A stretch of DNA of 64,000 nt from Doris montereyensis. Taxonomy: Eukaryota; Mollusca; Gastropoda; Nudibranchia; Dorididae. The stretch is from NCBI GenBank assembly GCA_037039925.1, contig JAXRKP010000287.1, forward strand, positions 120,028 through 184,027, given 5' to 3'. The position numbers and the translations under genes are program-made. The notes under the pieces are model-generated. The model was not told the DNA's origin, did not search any database, and saw only the letters and a program-made list of their open reading frames with translations. Positions within the stretch are counted from its first letter, which is position 1, and each line of letters opens with the position of its first letter. This document shows, piece after piece, positions 25,913 to 38,716 of this stretch.

Positions 25913-27286
25913 CATATGTTAAAGTTTAATTGTGTGCATTTGCATTTATTGTAGTTGTAGTTGGGTATTAGCAAAACTCAGGTCAAAGTTAGAACATATG
26001 TTATGATAGGTGTAAAAATATAATCCCTTGAAGTCAAATGTCTTGCTGAAATGAGTCTCCTGTCGTTTTACTTAAACCAATTACTTCTCAAGGCTTAATT
26101 AGGTCATTAGGTCTGAACTCGCAAGCAAAGGAAGTAACCTGTGCAACACAACATATTGTTGGTAACAAATATTTCTTGTGCATACACTACTTGAAATAAC
26201 TAAATGTAACAAATACTTTTAAACGCTTGAATACTATATCTTTCATTTCATATATGACATGCATCCATATTATCTTTGACACTGCTCAGTTTGTTAGACC
26301 ACTCAGGAGGTGATTGTTCAGATGAAGATTGTGACCCTCAGCCACCAGTGGAATTGTCATCTTGATCTAGTTCTAGATCTAACCTGCTACCATTCTCAAA
26401 CTGAATATCAAAGTCTGATTCACTACTATTCCATCATTGGTCTCTGTGCTACCTAAAACATATTCATTCCACAAGGAATTTAGAAAATAAAAGGCCCTCT
26501 CACAACAGGTACACACATGTGCATTTGTCAAGAAATTCCGTCTGTCTTAAAAATTATGGGTTCAATAACCAGTGAAGCAATTTTAATACAGTAAATGTTT
26601 TAATGTACTTGTACTTTAGTTATCAGGTCGGAGGCATTGAGCAGAACACAGTTGGATCTCAATTAGTCTCAATTGGGAGCATTGAAAAGCAATGGGTTAA
26701 AACAGAAGACCAAGCTTAGGAAAGTGTCTCAAGTAACTGATTTTTAACATATTTTTAACAAATGTTTTTTATGTCTCAAGCTAAATTTGCAACCTGGATT
26801 GAGTTAAACCAAGACAAGCATTTTGAACGGATAAGGACAGTCCCCCTTCATTTTTGTAGATGTTTTTAACATAATGGAAAATATTATATATTATTTGTAA
26901 CTAATAAGCGCCTTAGCAATGAAAACATTTTTATATGTTTTGATAAACATCCTGTTCATACTTTTGGTGATGAAGTAGCAAGGGGATGGATTAATACATG
27001 CTCTGTATTGGCATATGATAATAATAAAGGCATAACAGTCACAAGGGAAGCTTGGTCTAAACTCTATATGCTCTTAATCACATCTCAGAATATATTTTGT
27101 CCCTAGTTTCCATGTGTCTCTATCTTGTGCTAGGTTCTTTAATGCTGTTGTTAGGTCTTTTCTTGAATTAAGTTGTGCTGGTAGCAATGTCATTTGTTCG
27201 TCTTCGGAAAGGAGAGCTTGAGATGTTGTTTTGGGCATATACATTCTAATTATTTACACTATGTACATATAAATAGATACATACAT
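25913..27286. other. intergenic, nothing recognised
   Basis: AT-rich DNA between the piggyBac and mariner relics. No coding or RNA gene signal. AGCAATGGGTTAA at about 26687-26700 looks a little like another TTAA-flanked end but has no partner that I can see. Confidence 0.5.
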
Positions 27287-27287
27287 A

Positions 27288-28010
27288 CAGGATGGTACCA
27301 AAAGGTTATCAAACTATGTCAACAACTGCTAAACAATACACCTGTTTTAAATTTTGACTCTGTCTCCTCCAAAATAGTCTCATTGGGCATTAATACACCA
27401 CTTTCAGCGTATTTGGCATGACTCAAAATTCTTGTGGAATCGGAAGTCATTTTCTGTGAGCCTGTCTAGGACCGCTTGCATGTCATGCTGAATTTCCTCC
27501 ACTATCAAATCTGCAGCCTTTGAGGTGAGTACATTGTGAAGATGGCTCTTTTGTCTCAGGGTCATACCCATAAATTCAGTTGTCATCACTTGTCATGAGC
27601 ATAGACACAAAGGTTGGGTCATTCCTTGGTTGTTGGAGAAAATCCTCGCTGATTTTAATACAGTGCAGTTTTTGCTCCAGAGTCAGCAATCTTAGAAAAT
27701 ATTTTGCAGCAACACGCGGCATGTTCAAATTGTTTGTTAGGTTTGACTGCTGATCCATATAACACATTGGCAATATTGACATTTTCCTGTATCGTGATTA
27801 TACAAACCTGGCTCACAATTCTTGCAATGTTCTCCACTTATTTCTGTGTTGTGCTTGTCGAAGGGCATCCACATCTCTCATCATCCTCAAATGAAATTCT
27901 ACCGCTCTTGAATCGTGAATGCCACTCAAAGCATACAGTTTGGCACAAAGCAGCAGCATCATAATCATAGACCTCTTTTATCATTTCGCCATGAAAAGAG
28001 AGCGTAGTTA
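27288..28010 (-). pseudogene. mariner transposase relic, catalytic core deleted
   Basis: Minus-strand frames read CFEWHSRFKSGRISFEDDER and GCPSTSTTQ (HTH end), then NMPRVAAKYFLRLLTLEQKL, TSDDN, IYGYDPETKEPSSQ. It then jumps to VEEIQHDMQAVLDRLTENDF and CINAQ-stop-DYFGGDRVK, the extreme C-terminus. About 100 residues with the second and third Asp are missing. The right-hand terminus on the minus strand ends at 27288 with CAGGATGGTACCAAAAGG beside TA. No matching opposite end was found. Several stops and frameshifts. Confidence 0.82.
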
Positions 28011-28129
28011 GCTTGGGTAGGGTTCTCGGAGAATAGTTAGATTGGTTGGTAGCATGCTTTCTTTTCATGACCAGGCAATGGGTGCCGGTGCAGAGGTCAC
28101 AGGTTTTAATCCCCATGGTGACCACAGAT

Positions 28130-29270
28130 TATTTCTGTCTGTTCCTTGTATTGGTCTCATCTTTGTTCCCACGAGGCTTTAATATTATTTAATTTCATTA
28201 TTCTTCACTTCCGACATGCCCCTTGCTTCACTGTTTGTCTATACACAATTTATAAAGATCAATCAATTGAATAACTGATCTCACAATTTGTATGTGGAAT
28301 CGCTTGTGCATTAGTTTCACAGAAGATATATAGTATATATAGAGAGAGATAGAGAGAGAATGAGAATTATAATATTTATATGGAGAGAGAAAATGTGTGT
28401 ATGTCTCATAATATTATGTGTGATTAAGTGAAATATTCTTGTATGCTTCAAAACGGTAGTAACATCATTACAAGTTTGAATAAAGAATCATTGAAATGTG
28501 AGATGGGGTAACGAGGAAACAAAGACAGCCCTTCATGGTTATAATATTTCTTCTTAAATGAAATGGCATGTCAGCATTGTCACTGTCATTTGTCATGTGG
28601 ATTGAGAAATATTGTGAGGAGATTTGCTTCCTGAGTGTTTTATGATTACCATTATCAACCTACCTCTTTGGAACTTGATCAACATTGTTGTTTTAGACAT
28701 GTTACAGTTACATGAGTACGTACATTGATTATATTTTTACAAATGTTTGATCATTACAAATAAATATTTAAAAAGTGTACAAAGTTTTGTTTTGCTCTTT
28801 TATTGTTGTGAAGTAAAATTAAAATTTTGCATATATATGTATGTTTCAATTGTTTGTGTGTCCTTGTATTTATGTATATATTTTTATGTATGTTTATGTA
28901 TGAATGTGTGTATTTACAATATATTTGTATGTATATGTATGTTTTGATGTGTTTAGATAGATAGGTAGATATTGTATATTGATAGATGAATGGGAGAGAG
29001 CGATTGCGCATTGTCTTGTTTACTTTTAGTTTTATTAAATTGGATTTTTAAGCTTGTTCAGTTTCTCTCATACCCAGCAACCAAATATTACCAGTTGCCA
29101 CTTAATGCTGACGATTGAAATGACTAAATTTTATTGTTCTTATTGTTATCATTAATGTAATGTTATATTTCTGTATTTCTGTTACAATTACAAGTTAGTA
29201 CACTGAGGTATAGTTAGGTTATATTATCCCAACAGTCCCAACGGAAATGGTCTACTATTTTCCAACCCAG
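28130..29270. other. intergenic, low complexity
   Basis: AT-rich. Short TATA/GAGA tract at 28330-28365 and a degenerate TATG/TGTA stretch at 28835-28950. No gene recognised. Confidence 0.5.
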
Positions 29271-29279
29271 CAAGGAGCG

Positions 29280-30590
29280 TTTGCAGTAAGGGCCTACATA
29301 TTTACTGTCAAAATATGAGAAGTGCTTGGTATTGATAAAGAGAAATTGTACACACGACACAAAAAAAGTATACATATTGTATTGTTCCAAATAGGTCTAT
29401 TCACAGATGGATTACTTCATTCAAATCCAATGGGTCTGTTGAAAACAACCGTTAAGCGGCGACAGCAAAGCCACAGTGGAAGGCCACTCAAGCAGCGGCT
29501 ATCCGAGATTCTGATTTGATAAGATTTATCCACATCCACTCCTAACGTGATCTCGGGGTTTTGGTAAGATTTTTAATTTTGCCCCGACTCCCCTGTAAAC
29601 AGCCAAGGGATCTTTAACGTGCACATAGTGTTGTGGTCTGCACACAGGACCTCCTTTTTAACGTCTGTCTCCAAATACCAATGGGACTAAGTGTCGATCC
29701 ACCTACCTGGATCGGGGGGGGGGGGGAGGTAAGATTTTGCTTGAAAAAACTCCGACCGTTGGCAGGGCACCCACTACCTTTTGGTTAAGAGGCCGGTACC
29801 TTGCCTCTGGACTACCGAGTCACCCGACCCCTGAGAAAATGCAAGCTGTTTGTGAATCGGTATCGACCAATCCAAAGCCAAAATGATACATTAGAGTACA
29901 TCGTAGCATTGACATTGGCATACTGGTATCCAGAGTCATTGAAGCTCATGAATTTATCCTTTAACTATAGAATTCAGATTCACCAACAACTGACAACAAC
30001 ACCAAAGCATGTGGTTTCTCAATCAGATTCATTAATTCATTGACAACGTGAAGCCCATTTCTAGACGACCAAGTACATCAATTTTTTTTTTAAATAATGT
30101 TGTTTAGGGGATCATAAAATCCTGAAGAGATTTATCAGAAAGATTTGATTTACCATGGACAATAACGGGAAAACACAGTGACCGTGACTTCCACTTTCAA
30201 GGTTTAAACGTAACCTTTCAATCCTTACAAATTTTGGAGAAACGTTGGAAGACTCATGGGAGCAGTTTGGAGGCAAAACTAGCGGTTACACACACTACGC
30301 CTCCAGAGTTGTTAAAAACTGGCGGAAAAAGCACTTTGAAAACAACGTCATTAGTCCACATGTGGTCAAGTCATAGTCCTGATTTGTCTCCCTTGATTTT
30401 CATCCTTGGGGCTATCTAAAGGACATAACATGTAATATGTGGAATATCTTCTAACACACCCTGAACCTTAGAGATACACTATCAGTGGTCAAGTCAGAGA
30501 AATGAATGTTGATGAAGGCCATCGTTTTATTGACCATTTCATTGAGCGTCTGAGACTGTATTGCGCGAAACGGGGGTCACCTTGAACAAT
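29280..30590 (+). pseudogene. DDE transposase relic (DUF4817/DDE_3-like), split by a SINE
   Basis: The N-terminal part ends with TTVKRRQQSHSGRP at about 29437-29490. A SINE (about 29520-29825) follows. The protein resumes with EKMQAVCESVSTNP and YRIQIHQQLTTT, and the C-terminal part reads RVVKNWRKKHFENN, SPDLSPLDFHPWGYLKD and a final HLEQW. The SGRP, Y.IQ..Q.L and PRSPDL.PLDF.LWG..K marks belong to a Tc1/mariner-related transposase group common in invertebrates. Several stops and frame changes, and much of the core is absent. Confidence 0.7.
29520..29825 (-). mobile_element. tRNA-derived SINE, family A, copy 1
   Basis: The reverse complement begins with a tRNA-like head (GGTGACTCGGTAGTCCAGAG, then CCTCTTAACCAAAAGGTAG), has a GGTCGGAG link and a middle with GATCGACACTTAGTCCCAT. 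It runs to a tail like TAAATCTTATCAAATCAG. It interrupts the transposase relic above. Confidence 0.75.
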
Positions 30591-30944
30591 GGCTCTAACT
30601 TTTCAAACTGTGAACGTAATTGTTTGCAATTGAATAATACATGTAAAAGCATGGCCGCTTGCATTTTAGTATTCTGAAAGCAAAACGTTTGTTCCTATAG
30701 TCACTTGCATGCTTTTTATAAGTTGTTCTTGATGCGACATTCTTTTCTGGTGACCCTGACATAAGATTTCACCATACCTATAGCAACTATTGCGGACCGG
30801 TTTGTTAAACGACGTGGTTTTTACCAAGAATTATAACTTGTACTGTGGGTGGTGAAGGAAAAGGAACAACGTTTTGCAAAGAAAATTCTGATTCCCTGTT
30901 CATCCAAGATTTTCTATTTATTATACGCTACATCATAGAAGGAT

Positions 30945-32165
30945 TTATTGGTTCACCTATCAATAAACTCCGACACACCCATGAGGTCTCCTATTCTCTG
31001 TAGTTCTCACGACGTCTGTGTCACTTTGTTTACCCGGTGTTGTCCAGGCATTCAGGAATTCGCACGTGTGTCATTCTCGGTCTACCCCTGCCTCTCTTCC
31101 CATATACCTTTCTTGTTAGTACAGCTCCCTTTACATCATTCTTTCAGTAGATATGTCCTATGAATTTTAGTTGTCTCTGTTGTAAATTGTTGTACATTTC
31201 CACGACATACTCAGCATTTTACGCATTAACCACAGCTCTGCAGCCTCAATTCGCCTTTCCATCTCTTTATTTACTGTCCAGCCCTCGCATTGAGTCGCAG
31301 CCATAAAGAAGAACTGACCAAACGTACGCCTTCAGAACACAAATCTGATATCCATTTATGTTTATTTATGTGTTTCATGACAGGCTTCATCCTGTTATAT
31401 GTCTCTTTGGCTATTGCAATACACGTTCTTGTTTAGTCTATACGATATTTCCGTATGATGTAATGTATCCCAAATATTTTTTTTAGTTTTTGACTTGTTT
31501 AATAGATTCACCTATGTTTGTCAGCTCACGTTTTGGTATTTTTTCCTTATTTGATATTCCCATACTCTCTGTTTTCTTAGTGTTCAGATCCAGTCCTTTC
31601 TCTTCACTGGCACTAGACACAACGTTTACATGGCTTGTAGGTTCGTTTCATATTCGGTAATCAAAACATTATCATTAGCGTAACCTACACTGTTTATGTT
31701 GCGCCCTCCGTTGTAAGACGGTCATGATTCTCGACGTTTCTCATAATCATGTCACTATATAGGTTGAAAAGGTCAGGGGAAAGAACGCACTGTAACCGTT
31801 GTCGTATGCCTCTTTTGATTGGCTTGTATGTGCTTAGGTCACCATAGATCCGAATGGCCGCTGTTTGTTCTATATAGAAATTTCTGATTAATCGCATGTC
31901 TTTTCCATCCAAGCCGAGTTTGTCTAAAATTTCAAACAGATACAGATCTTCGTGTTTCACTTGGTCAGAGGCCTTTGCGTAGTCGAAAAAGCAAAGATAT
32001 ACATTTTGTGTGTGTTTCAATATGGAGGTCGATGATTGTACCAACTGTGAAAATGGCGTTTCTATTACCTTTGTCTTCTACAAATCCTAACTGGATGTCA
32101 GATCTCGGGACGGATGCAGTATACCCCGTTTCAGCCGCCAATCGTATGCCCAAAAAGAATTTACT
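30945..32165 (-). pseudogene. LINE reverse transcriptase relic (RTE-like)
   Basis: Minus strand: SDIQLGFVEDKGNRNAIF, then LLF-YAKASDQVKHEDLYL, GLDGKDMRLIRNFYIEQTAA, IKRGIRQ and CVLSPDLFNLYSDMI. Next is GYANDNVLI, where the family has YADD, and downstream the worn C-terminus with LRLNARAGQ. FVxxKGxRDAIF, AFDRVKH and QGCVLSPLLFNLY are the usual motifs. The mutated catalytic Asp, frameshifts and many stops show it is dead. Confidence 0.82.
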
Positions 32166-33370
<1,205 letters not shown>

Positions 33371-33374
33371 CAGT

Positions 33375-34505
33375 AATTCTCTAAATCAAAGAAGTCAAAA
33401 CAGATGCTATCCTCCTAGATTTCCCAAAAGCTTTTGACAAAGTAGATCACAATGGGTTACTGATAAGACTGGATAGGTATGGTATTCAAACTTCTCATCT
33501 TGAATGGATCAAATCGTTTCTTTTGGAACGGACTCGAACAGTAATTGTTGATGGTGTTGAATCTCATCCTGAAACCAGCGCTTTCAGGTGTCCCACGGGG
33601 AATTATCTTAGGTCTTCTATTCTTCTTAGTTTATACAGGGTATAAATGATATTGACCAAAAGCTATCACCAGGTACCAAACTAAGGCTTTTTACTGATGA
33701 TGATCTCTTTCATAAAAAAAAATAACATGGAGGATTACAAAATATTACAAAATGACCTTACCACAAGAATGGGAAAGAAAGTGGAAAATGGAGTTTCATC
33801 CAGACAAATGTCAGGTACTAAAAATATGCACATAAAAAAACAATATTTAACTCAGACCTATTACATACATAATCAAAAATAAAAATTAACAAATAGGTAC
33901 AATAGACAATAAATTGCAATGGAAAGAATAACATAGAGCACTGTGCAGAAAAGCAAATGACCTTTTGATCTTCTTTGGAAGAAACTTTTGCAACTGTCCT
34001 AAATCGTAAAAGAGAAGTAAAACCAGTCTGCGATTATGGTAGCTGTGTATGGGAATCTTTTACCAACAAACATACATAGTATAAAAGAAATATCCAAACC
34101 AACATGAATCAATTGAAATTGAAATGGATATCTTTAGAAGAACATAGATAAAGCAAGACACAAAATCAAACATAATTTTCTTTAAAGCTATAAACGGTGA
34201 ACTGTTTATTCTATTAGATCAGTTTAAACACAGCACAAGAATAACCAGATCATGCTGTCAGACATACATGGTTCCAATAGTTCCATCTTAGAACATTAGT
34301 TGTCACCTGTACTCATTATACCCCAGTGCAGTAAGGCTGTGGAATAGACTTACCAGCATCATAGGTCTGTTAATAGATCTATGGCCAGCATAAATAAAAC
34401 TCAACAGAAGCATTGACAACTTTAATAACAGAATTAAGCACATCACTTTAAAATCAAAAGTTGATGAACACTTTAGGATTAAATCAAAATATGCACGCCG
34501 ACAGT
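33375..34505 (+). pseudogene. jockey/CR1-like LINE reverse transcriptase relic
   Basis: Reads KTDAILLDFPKAFDKVDHNG, RLDRYGIQTSHLEWIKSFL and VIVDGVES. After frame changes come INDIDQKLSPGTKLRLF and FTDDDLFH (the family has FADDT). Farther on are WKMEFHPDKCQVLKI, TIDNKLQWKE, AVRLWNRLTS and the DNFNNRIKHI tail. The order matches the core through C-terminus of jockey/CR1 polymerases. Broken at about 33595, 33640 and repeatedly afterwards. Confidence 0.83.
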
Positions 34506-34539
34506 AGTGTACACAAGAATTGAGTTGATCAGCTATTAT

Positions 34540-34616
34540 GGAGAAGAAGAAGAAGAAGAAGAAGAAGAAGAAGAAGAAGAAGAAGAAGAAGAAGAAGAAG
34601 AAGAAGAAGAAGAAGG
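34540..34616. repeat. (AGA)n microsatellite
   Basis: About 25 GAA units. It ends near the 3' end of the LINE relic, so it may have grown from that element's tail. Confidence 0.96.
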
Positions 34617-36804
34617 AGAAGAAAGAATTTAGTCGTACCAATAGCGAAATACAAGTTATTCTGTGTGTGACTGTAGTCCTCAACATGGCATAGCGACGCA
34701 TTGGAGCGATTAAAAAGAGCCAAAGAATGGTATTTATAGCAAATTTTGTAAGCTGTTCCCATACCTCCCAATCTTCTTACTTTACAATATATTCCCTGTC
34801 GTCTGTGTGGGGCGTAGCGTCTTTTCATGTCTTCGCTTTCACGACCGTAAGTACCTGATGACAATGTAAGATCAATAAAACATACCGGCACCGCCCAAAC
34901 GTTATGCGTTTACGTTGTTCATTCAATGAGCTCTCTTATATTTCTTGTACATTTTATTGTTTCCATAATTTGGCCAATACGAAACGCACACAAACCTACC
35001 TGCGTCACCCGTCGATTAAACGGTGTTCGTCTTCAGTTTTATGATGAAGCAAACAAATCCTTCACAAGCAGGGCTAAACCAAGAGATTGCCATTCATAAC
35101 TTTCCGTTATCGTTCGTATCATTACACACATGAGGGATTCTCAAAGTGCGTTCTTCTAGGTGTACGTTGCATTTAAAAGCATTGCTCCCTTTTCGATTTT
35201 CAGTTGGTAGGCGCCTCAATATAATATATTTACTAACTTCTTTCATTTGTCTATCTGTTCTTATCTCTTCTATTTTCAGCGAATCCCCATCATCTTCATC
35301 ACCAAACTTACTTCGGGATAAGGAATAATATATCGGAGATTTAAGTTCTATTCTCTCTGAATGAAATACATTAATGTAAATAAATTTACCCATCATGTGT
35401 CAGGTCTGAAACGGATATCAACGACCATGTCCCTCCAGCCCTCTCTGTCGTATGACTTCAAAGGTCTGTAACTTTGGATTGATGTACCCTTTCAGGCTAT
35501 CGATGAATGTTTTCTGTCAAAGTGTTGCCCCCTCCCCCTTTTTGTTTTTGCCCTTGATCTTGATACTTGTCAACAGTTTTTCTAATCCTTATTTTCTTAG
35601 ACGATGACTTTTCGAGATTATCGTACACTTTAATATACCGGTAATGATGAATTCATCAAGTTTCCTCAACAACTATTTCCATCGTTGCCATTGGCAATTT
35701 GGTTTGTCAGCATTTGCAACAATATGACTCTAAACAACATCCCACATTTTCAACGTTTGCATTATAACGTATATCATGGAAAATACCGGTACCGTAGTTT
35801 TAACGTAAAAGTTTTTCTACCGCGGAGAGACGCATGCATATACTATTATATTTAGACATTCCCTCTGTGAGATTGATATTTATTTCGTGAGACCCACCTT
35901 TTCTCCGCGACTGGTTAGTTTTGTTGGAGGTGGTGTGGAGCGGGACAGGGGTAGGATGAGGCTGGATACTCATTCTTTTGTTCGTCTTTTCAAGCTTCTT
36001 GTGTTGTTCAAAAATACTCTTAGAGTTATGCGTTATGTTTTAATGTGTCTACATACTATTAATAACCAATGTACATAACTTTTGGTCTTAGGTTGCTTTA
36101 TTCTCAAGGTCTGTCTGAGGATCACATTTTTGCCTGAACACAAGACGTCGATAAAAGAAAGGGGGAAAAACACACACCCGACAGCAGCGGATGGGGACGG
36201 TGACAGGTAAACAAGGTTACCGTGCCATTACCAGGTGTGCGTGCTATCGCCGTCTCCGATTCCACTGCACAAACAGGCGTCGCGTGCTTACTCTTTGAAC
36301 AAGTATCGTATTTCATTAATCTAATATCGATTCTTACAAGACATCTTGCGAAATAGCATCGATATTTATTATCGTCGGTAAGCTGGCTGGTGAGAGTTAT
36401 TGGGAAGAAAGGAAGTTTGACTCCATGTGACAATGTGAGACATCAATTTAAGCGGTTAATAGCCTCTCAACGTTTACAATATATATGCGTACACTTTCCT
36501 AAACTTTGGGTCCCTTCATTCACAGAAATTTCGATCCTTTCACTTATCAATTAAAGGACGAGAAGCCAGAATAATCTAACTATTTAAGATCAGTGAGTGG
36601 TTTACCAAAAAACCCAAAGAAATGATAACATCGGCAATATCACTCGAACTCTGACTCCCTATCTCCAGAAGAACAACTGATGTGTACCATTGTAAGTCTT
36701 AGAAAACTTTTACGCAAAGAAGAAAAATGTTATTATTATTATTGTTAGATCATGAATGAATGGAGTAATGGTTGAGCGAATAAAAAAGCGACAAAACAGT
36801 GGTG

Positions 36805-36975
36805 TTGTGGCACAATTTAAAGGGTTGTGAGTTTGTAATCACAACACCATTGGTCCAAGTCCTTTGCTGGTATAGGTATTGTATTCTAAGAAAAATTGCT
36901 CCGCTCTGCTTTCCTTATTTGACTCAGGTGTGACTGAGTGCCCAACTATAGGTGGAGAAGAATCTTGTCTGGGAG
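36805..36975 (+). repeat. SINE-like repeat, family C
   Basis: Has a tRNA-like start (GTGTTGTGGCACAATTTAAAGG, B-box-like GGTCCAAGTCC). It is followed by a stretch ending CAGGTGTGACTGAGTGCCCA, similar in layout to common invertebrate tRNA-SINEs. Single copy here. Confidence 0.4.
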
Positions 36976-37732
36976 TAAGCATGAAACTCTTTAAAAAAGT
37001 TAGTTGTATTGTTTGCTCCTGGGGAGTTGACTAAGACTTTGAATGGAATGGTCTGATGGGGAATGAAAGATGTAAAGTTGTGCGGGAATATAAACTATAA
37101 ATCCATCTTTATCTTTTTTATTTAAAAAACCCAAAACAAAATGAAATAAAACAAAAAAAGTAAGTAGGGAATAGATAAACCAATAAATATATTTATAAAT
37201 AAATACACAAGTTTCAAACCAGAAATGGAAATCAAGTAAAGACAACTAGATAAAATCAGAAATAAGCAATATGGACAAACACAAAAGCAAACAAAAAAAC
37301 AACAGGTGCTTGACGTCCTCAGACCCATCTTTGATATTAAATTTTAATCCGAAAACCGAAGAATTGGATTCTCTAACACTCTGCAACTCTAAAAAAAAAT
37401 TCTTATTCTTATCTTTTCGCGGTTGGGGAGGAGGGGGGGTGTCCTGTACTTCGCTCATATTCATCAACATAGCAAATGAAAACTATGAAAAGGATATACA
37501 TAATTCAAAACTGAAGTTGTTTGTTACTTACTGAAAAACATGTGTAATTTCGATTCTGATATTGTTCATAAGATCTATTGTTTTATATCCCAGTTATCCC
37601 GGGAATTACTTGTACATGTACTGGTAAATGAACAAAATGAAAATCTACAACAAAAAACAAAACAAAGCAACAACAATTGAGTCAATCAATTTTAGGCCTG
37701 TGTGCTTGACTAGAAATAGGCCTACCTCTAAG

Positions 37733-37965
37733 TTTGTGGCATTGGTAGTCCAGTGGATAAGCTGCCAAATGTGTGATCATGAAATCTCAGGTTTGAATCC
37801 TGGCAAAGCAAGTTCCGACGTTGTGTCCTTTTGGAAAAAAAAGCAAACACGCATTTCCCCCGCTCCACCCAAGTGCAAACGGTTACAAGCACTAGCTTGG
37901 GAGCAAAAATCTGCGCCAGACTAGTGTCCCGTCCAGGAGCACCTGATTATCTTCACACTATAGAA
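37733..37965 (+). repeat. SINE-like repeat, family B
   Basis: Head TGGTAGTCCAGTGGATAAGC (A box) and GGTTTGAATCC (B box), body ending CGCCAGACTAGTGTCCCGTC. The reverse-complement copy is at 10885-11072. Confidence 0.65.
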
Positions 37966-38269
37966 ATCTAAAACTAAAAGTACCACAACAAGTAAAAGTA
38001 AAAACGTTCTTTATGAGACTGGCTAACACAACAAGAACAGGTATCGATACTAATAAGAAAGTAGAGGGCGCCACTGTCGCTAGCGGGAGATGCAAGCTCT
38101 AAACTTTTAGTTTGTGAGTGAGACGGGTCGAGTTGTGGTCTAGATCTATGCGGATTAGTAGCGGATTCAAAATTGAGTTCAAGGTGGAAGGAGAATTTGT
38201 TTGTGTGGAGTATGTTTTTAAAATGTGAGCTTTTTGGATGTGTTTTACGGGACTCAGCAAAGACAAAGT

Positions 38270-38716
38270 ATGTCCCACAGGCATTTACGAGAAGATAAGA
38301 CAAATGTGTCCAAAAATCTTCCCGTGGTTTCGAAGTGCCTGGCTATTGTTTTGATTTCAAAATCACAAATAAATTCGAAGGATAGATCTAGATTCAACTT
38401 AAACAGTGATGAAGCTGATAATACGGTTGTGGATGTTACTAATGGCAATGTTATCGTTCAGTCATCGGAAGTTCAAAGGCCATTTCTCCTAGTGGATACA
38501 ATGGCAAAGAATTGTTACAGGATTTCAAACTTAGGAATAAAACGTGTTATTGGAATCCCTCCCTTGTTGAAAGCATCAAAAGCCTGGAGTACAAAGGTTT
38601 TGTGGAGCCATTCACAATTCTTGTCACTGGTGAAGACATTCACCTGGAAAATCTAAGATCAGCATGGGGAAGGAGAGTTTTGAAAGCTCCTGCCGGATTT
38701 TTAATCGAAAGAATAG
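38270..38716 (+). CDS. STOX1: STOX exon 1, with a -1 frameshift
   Basis: First in-frame ATG at 38270, reading MSHRHLREDKTNVSKN and PVVSKCLAIVLISKSQ up to VDTMAK. From 38509 the conserved reading is one frame over: ELLQDFKLRNKTCYWNP. One more A in the run at 38506-38508 would join them. Donor ATAG|GTAAAT at 38716/38717. I see no plausible mini-intron to explain the shift. Confidence 0.82.

Larger units (their letters stand above)
34617..38269. other. region upstream of the STOX start codon
   Basis: No second gene recognised. A minus-strand frame of 100 codons at 35094-35396 has no family resemblance. Two SINE-like repeats lie at 36805-36975 and 37733-37965. 38030-38269, less AT-rich and containing GTGAGACGGGTCGAG, is the most likely 5' UTR/promoter side of STOX, but I see no decisive core element. 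Confidence 0.45.

Noticed and set aside
35094..35396. Minus-strand 100-codon frame upstream of STOX
   Set aside because: No recognisable motif. A GATT-TTCAG stretch resembles a splice site only on the other strand. Insufficient evidence for a gene.
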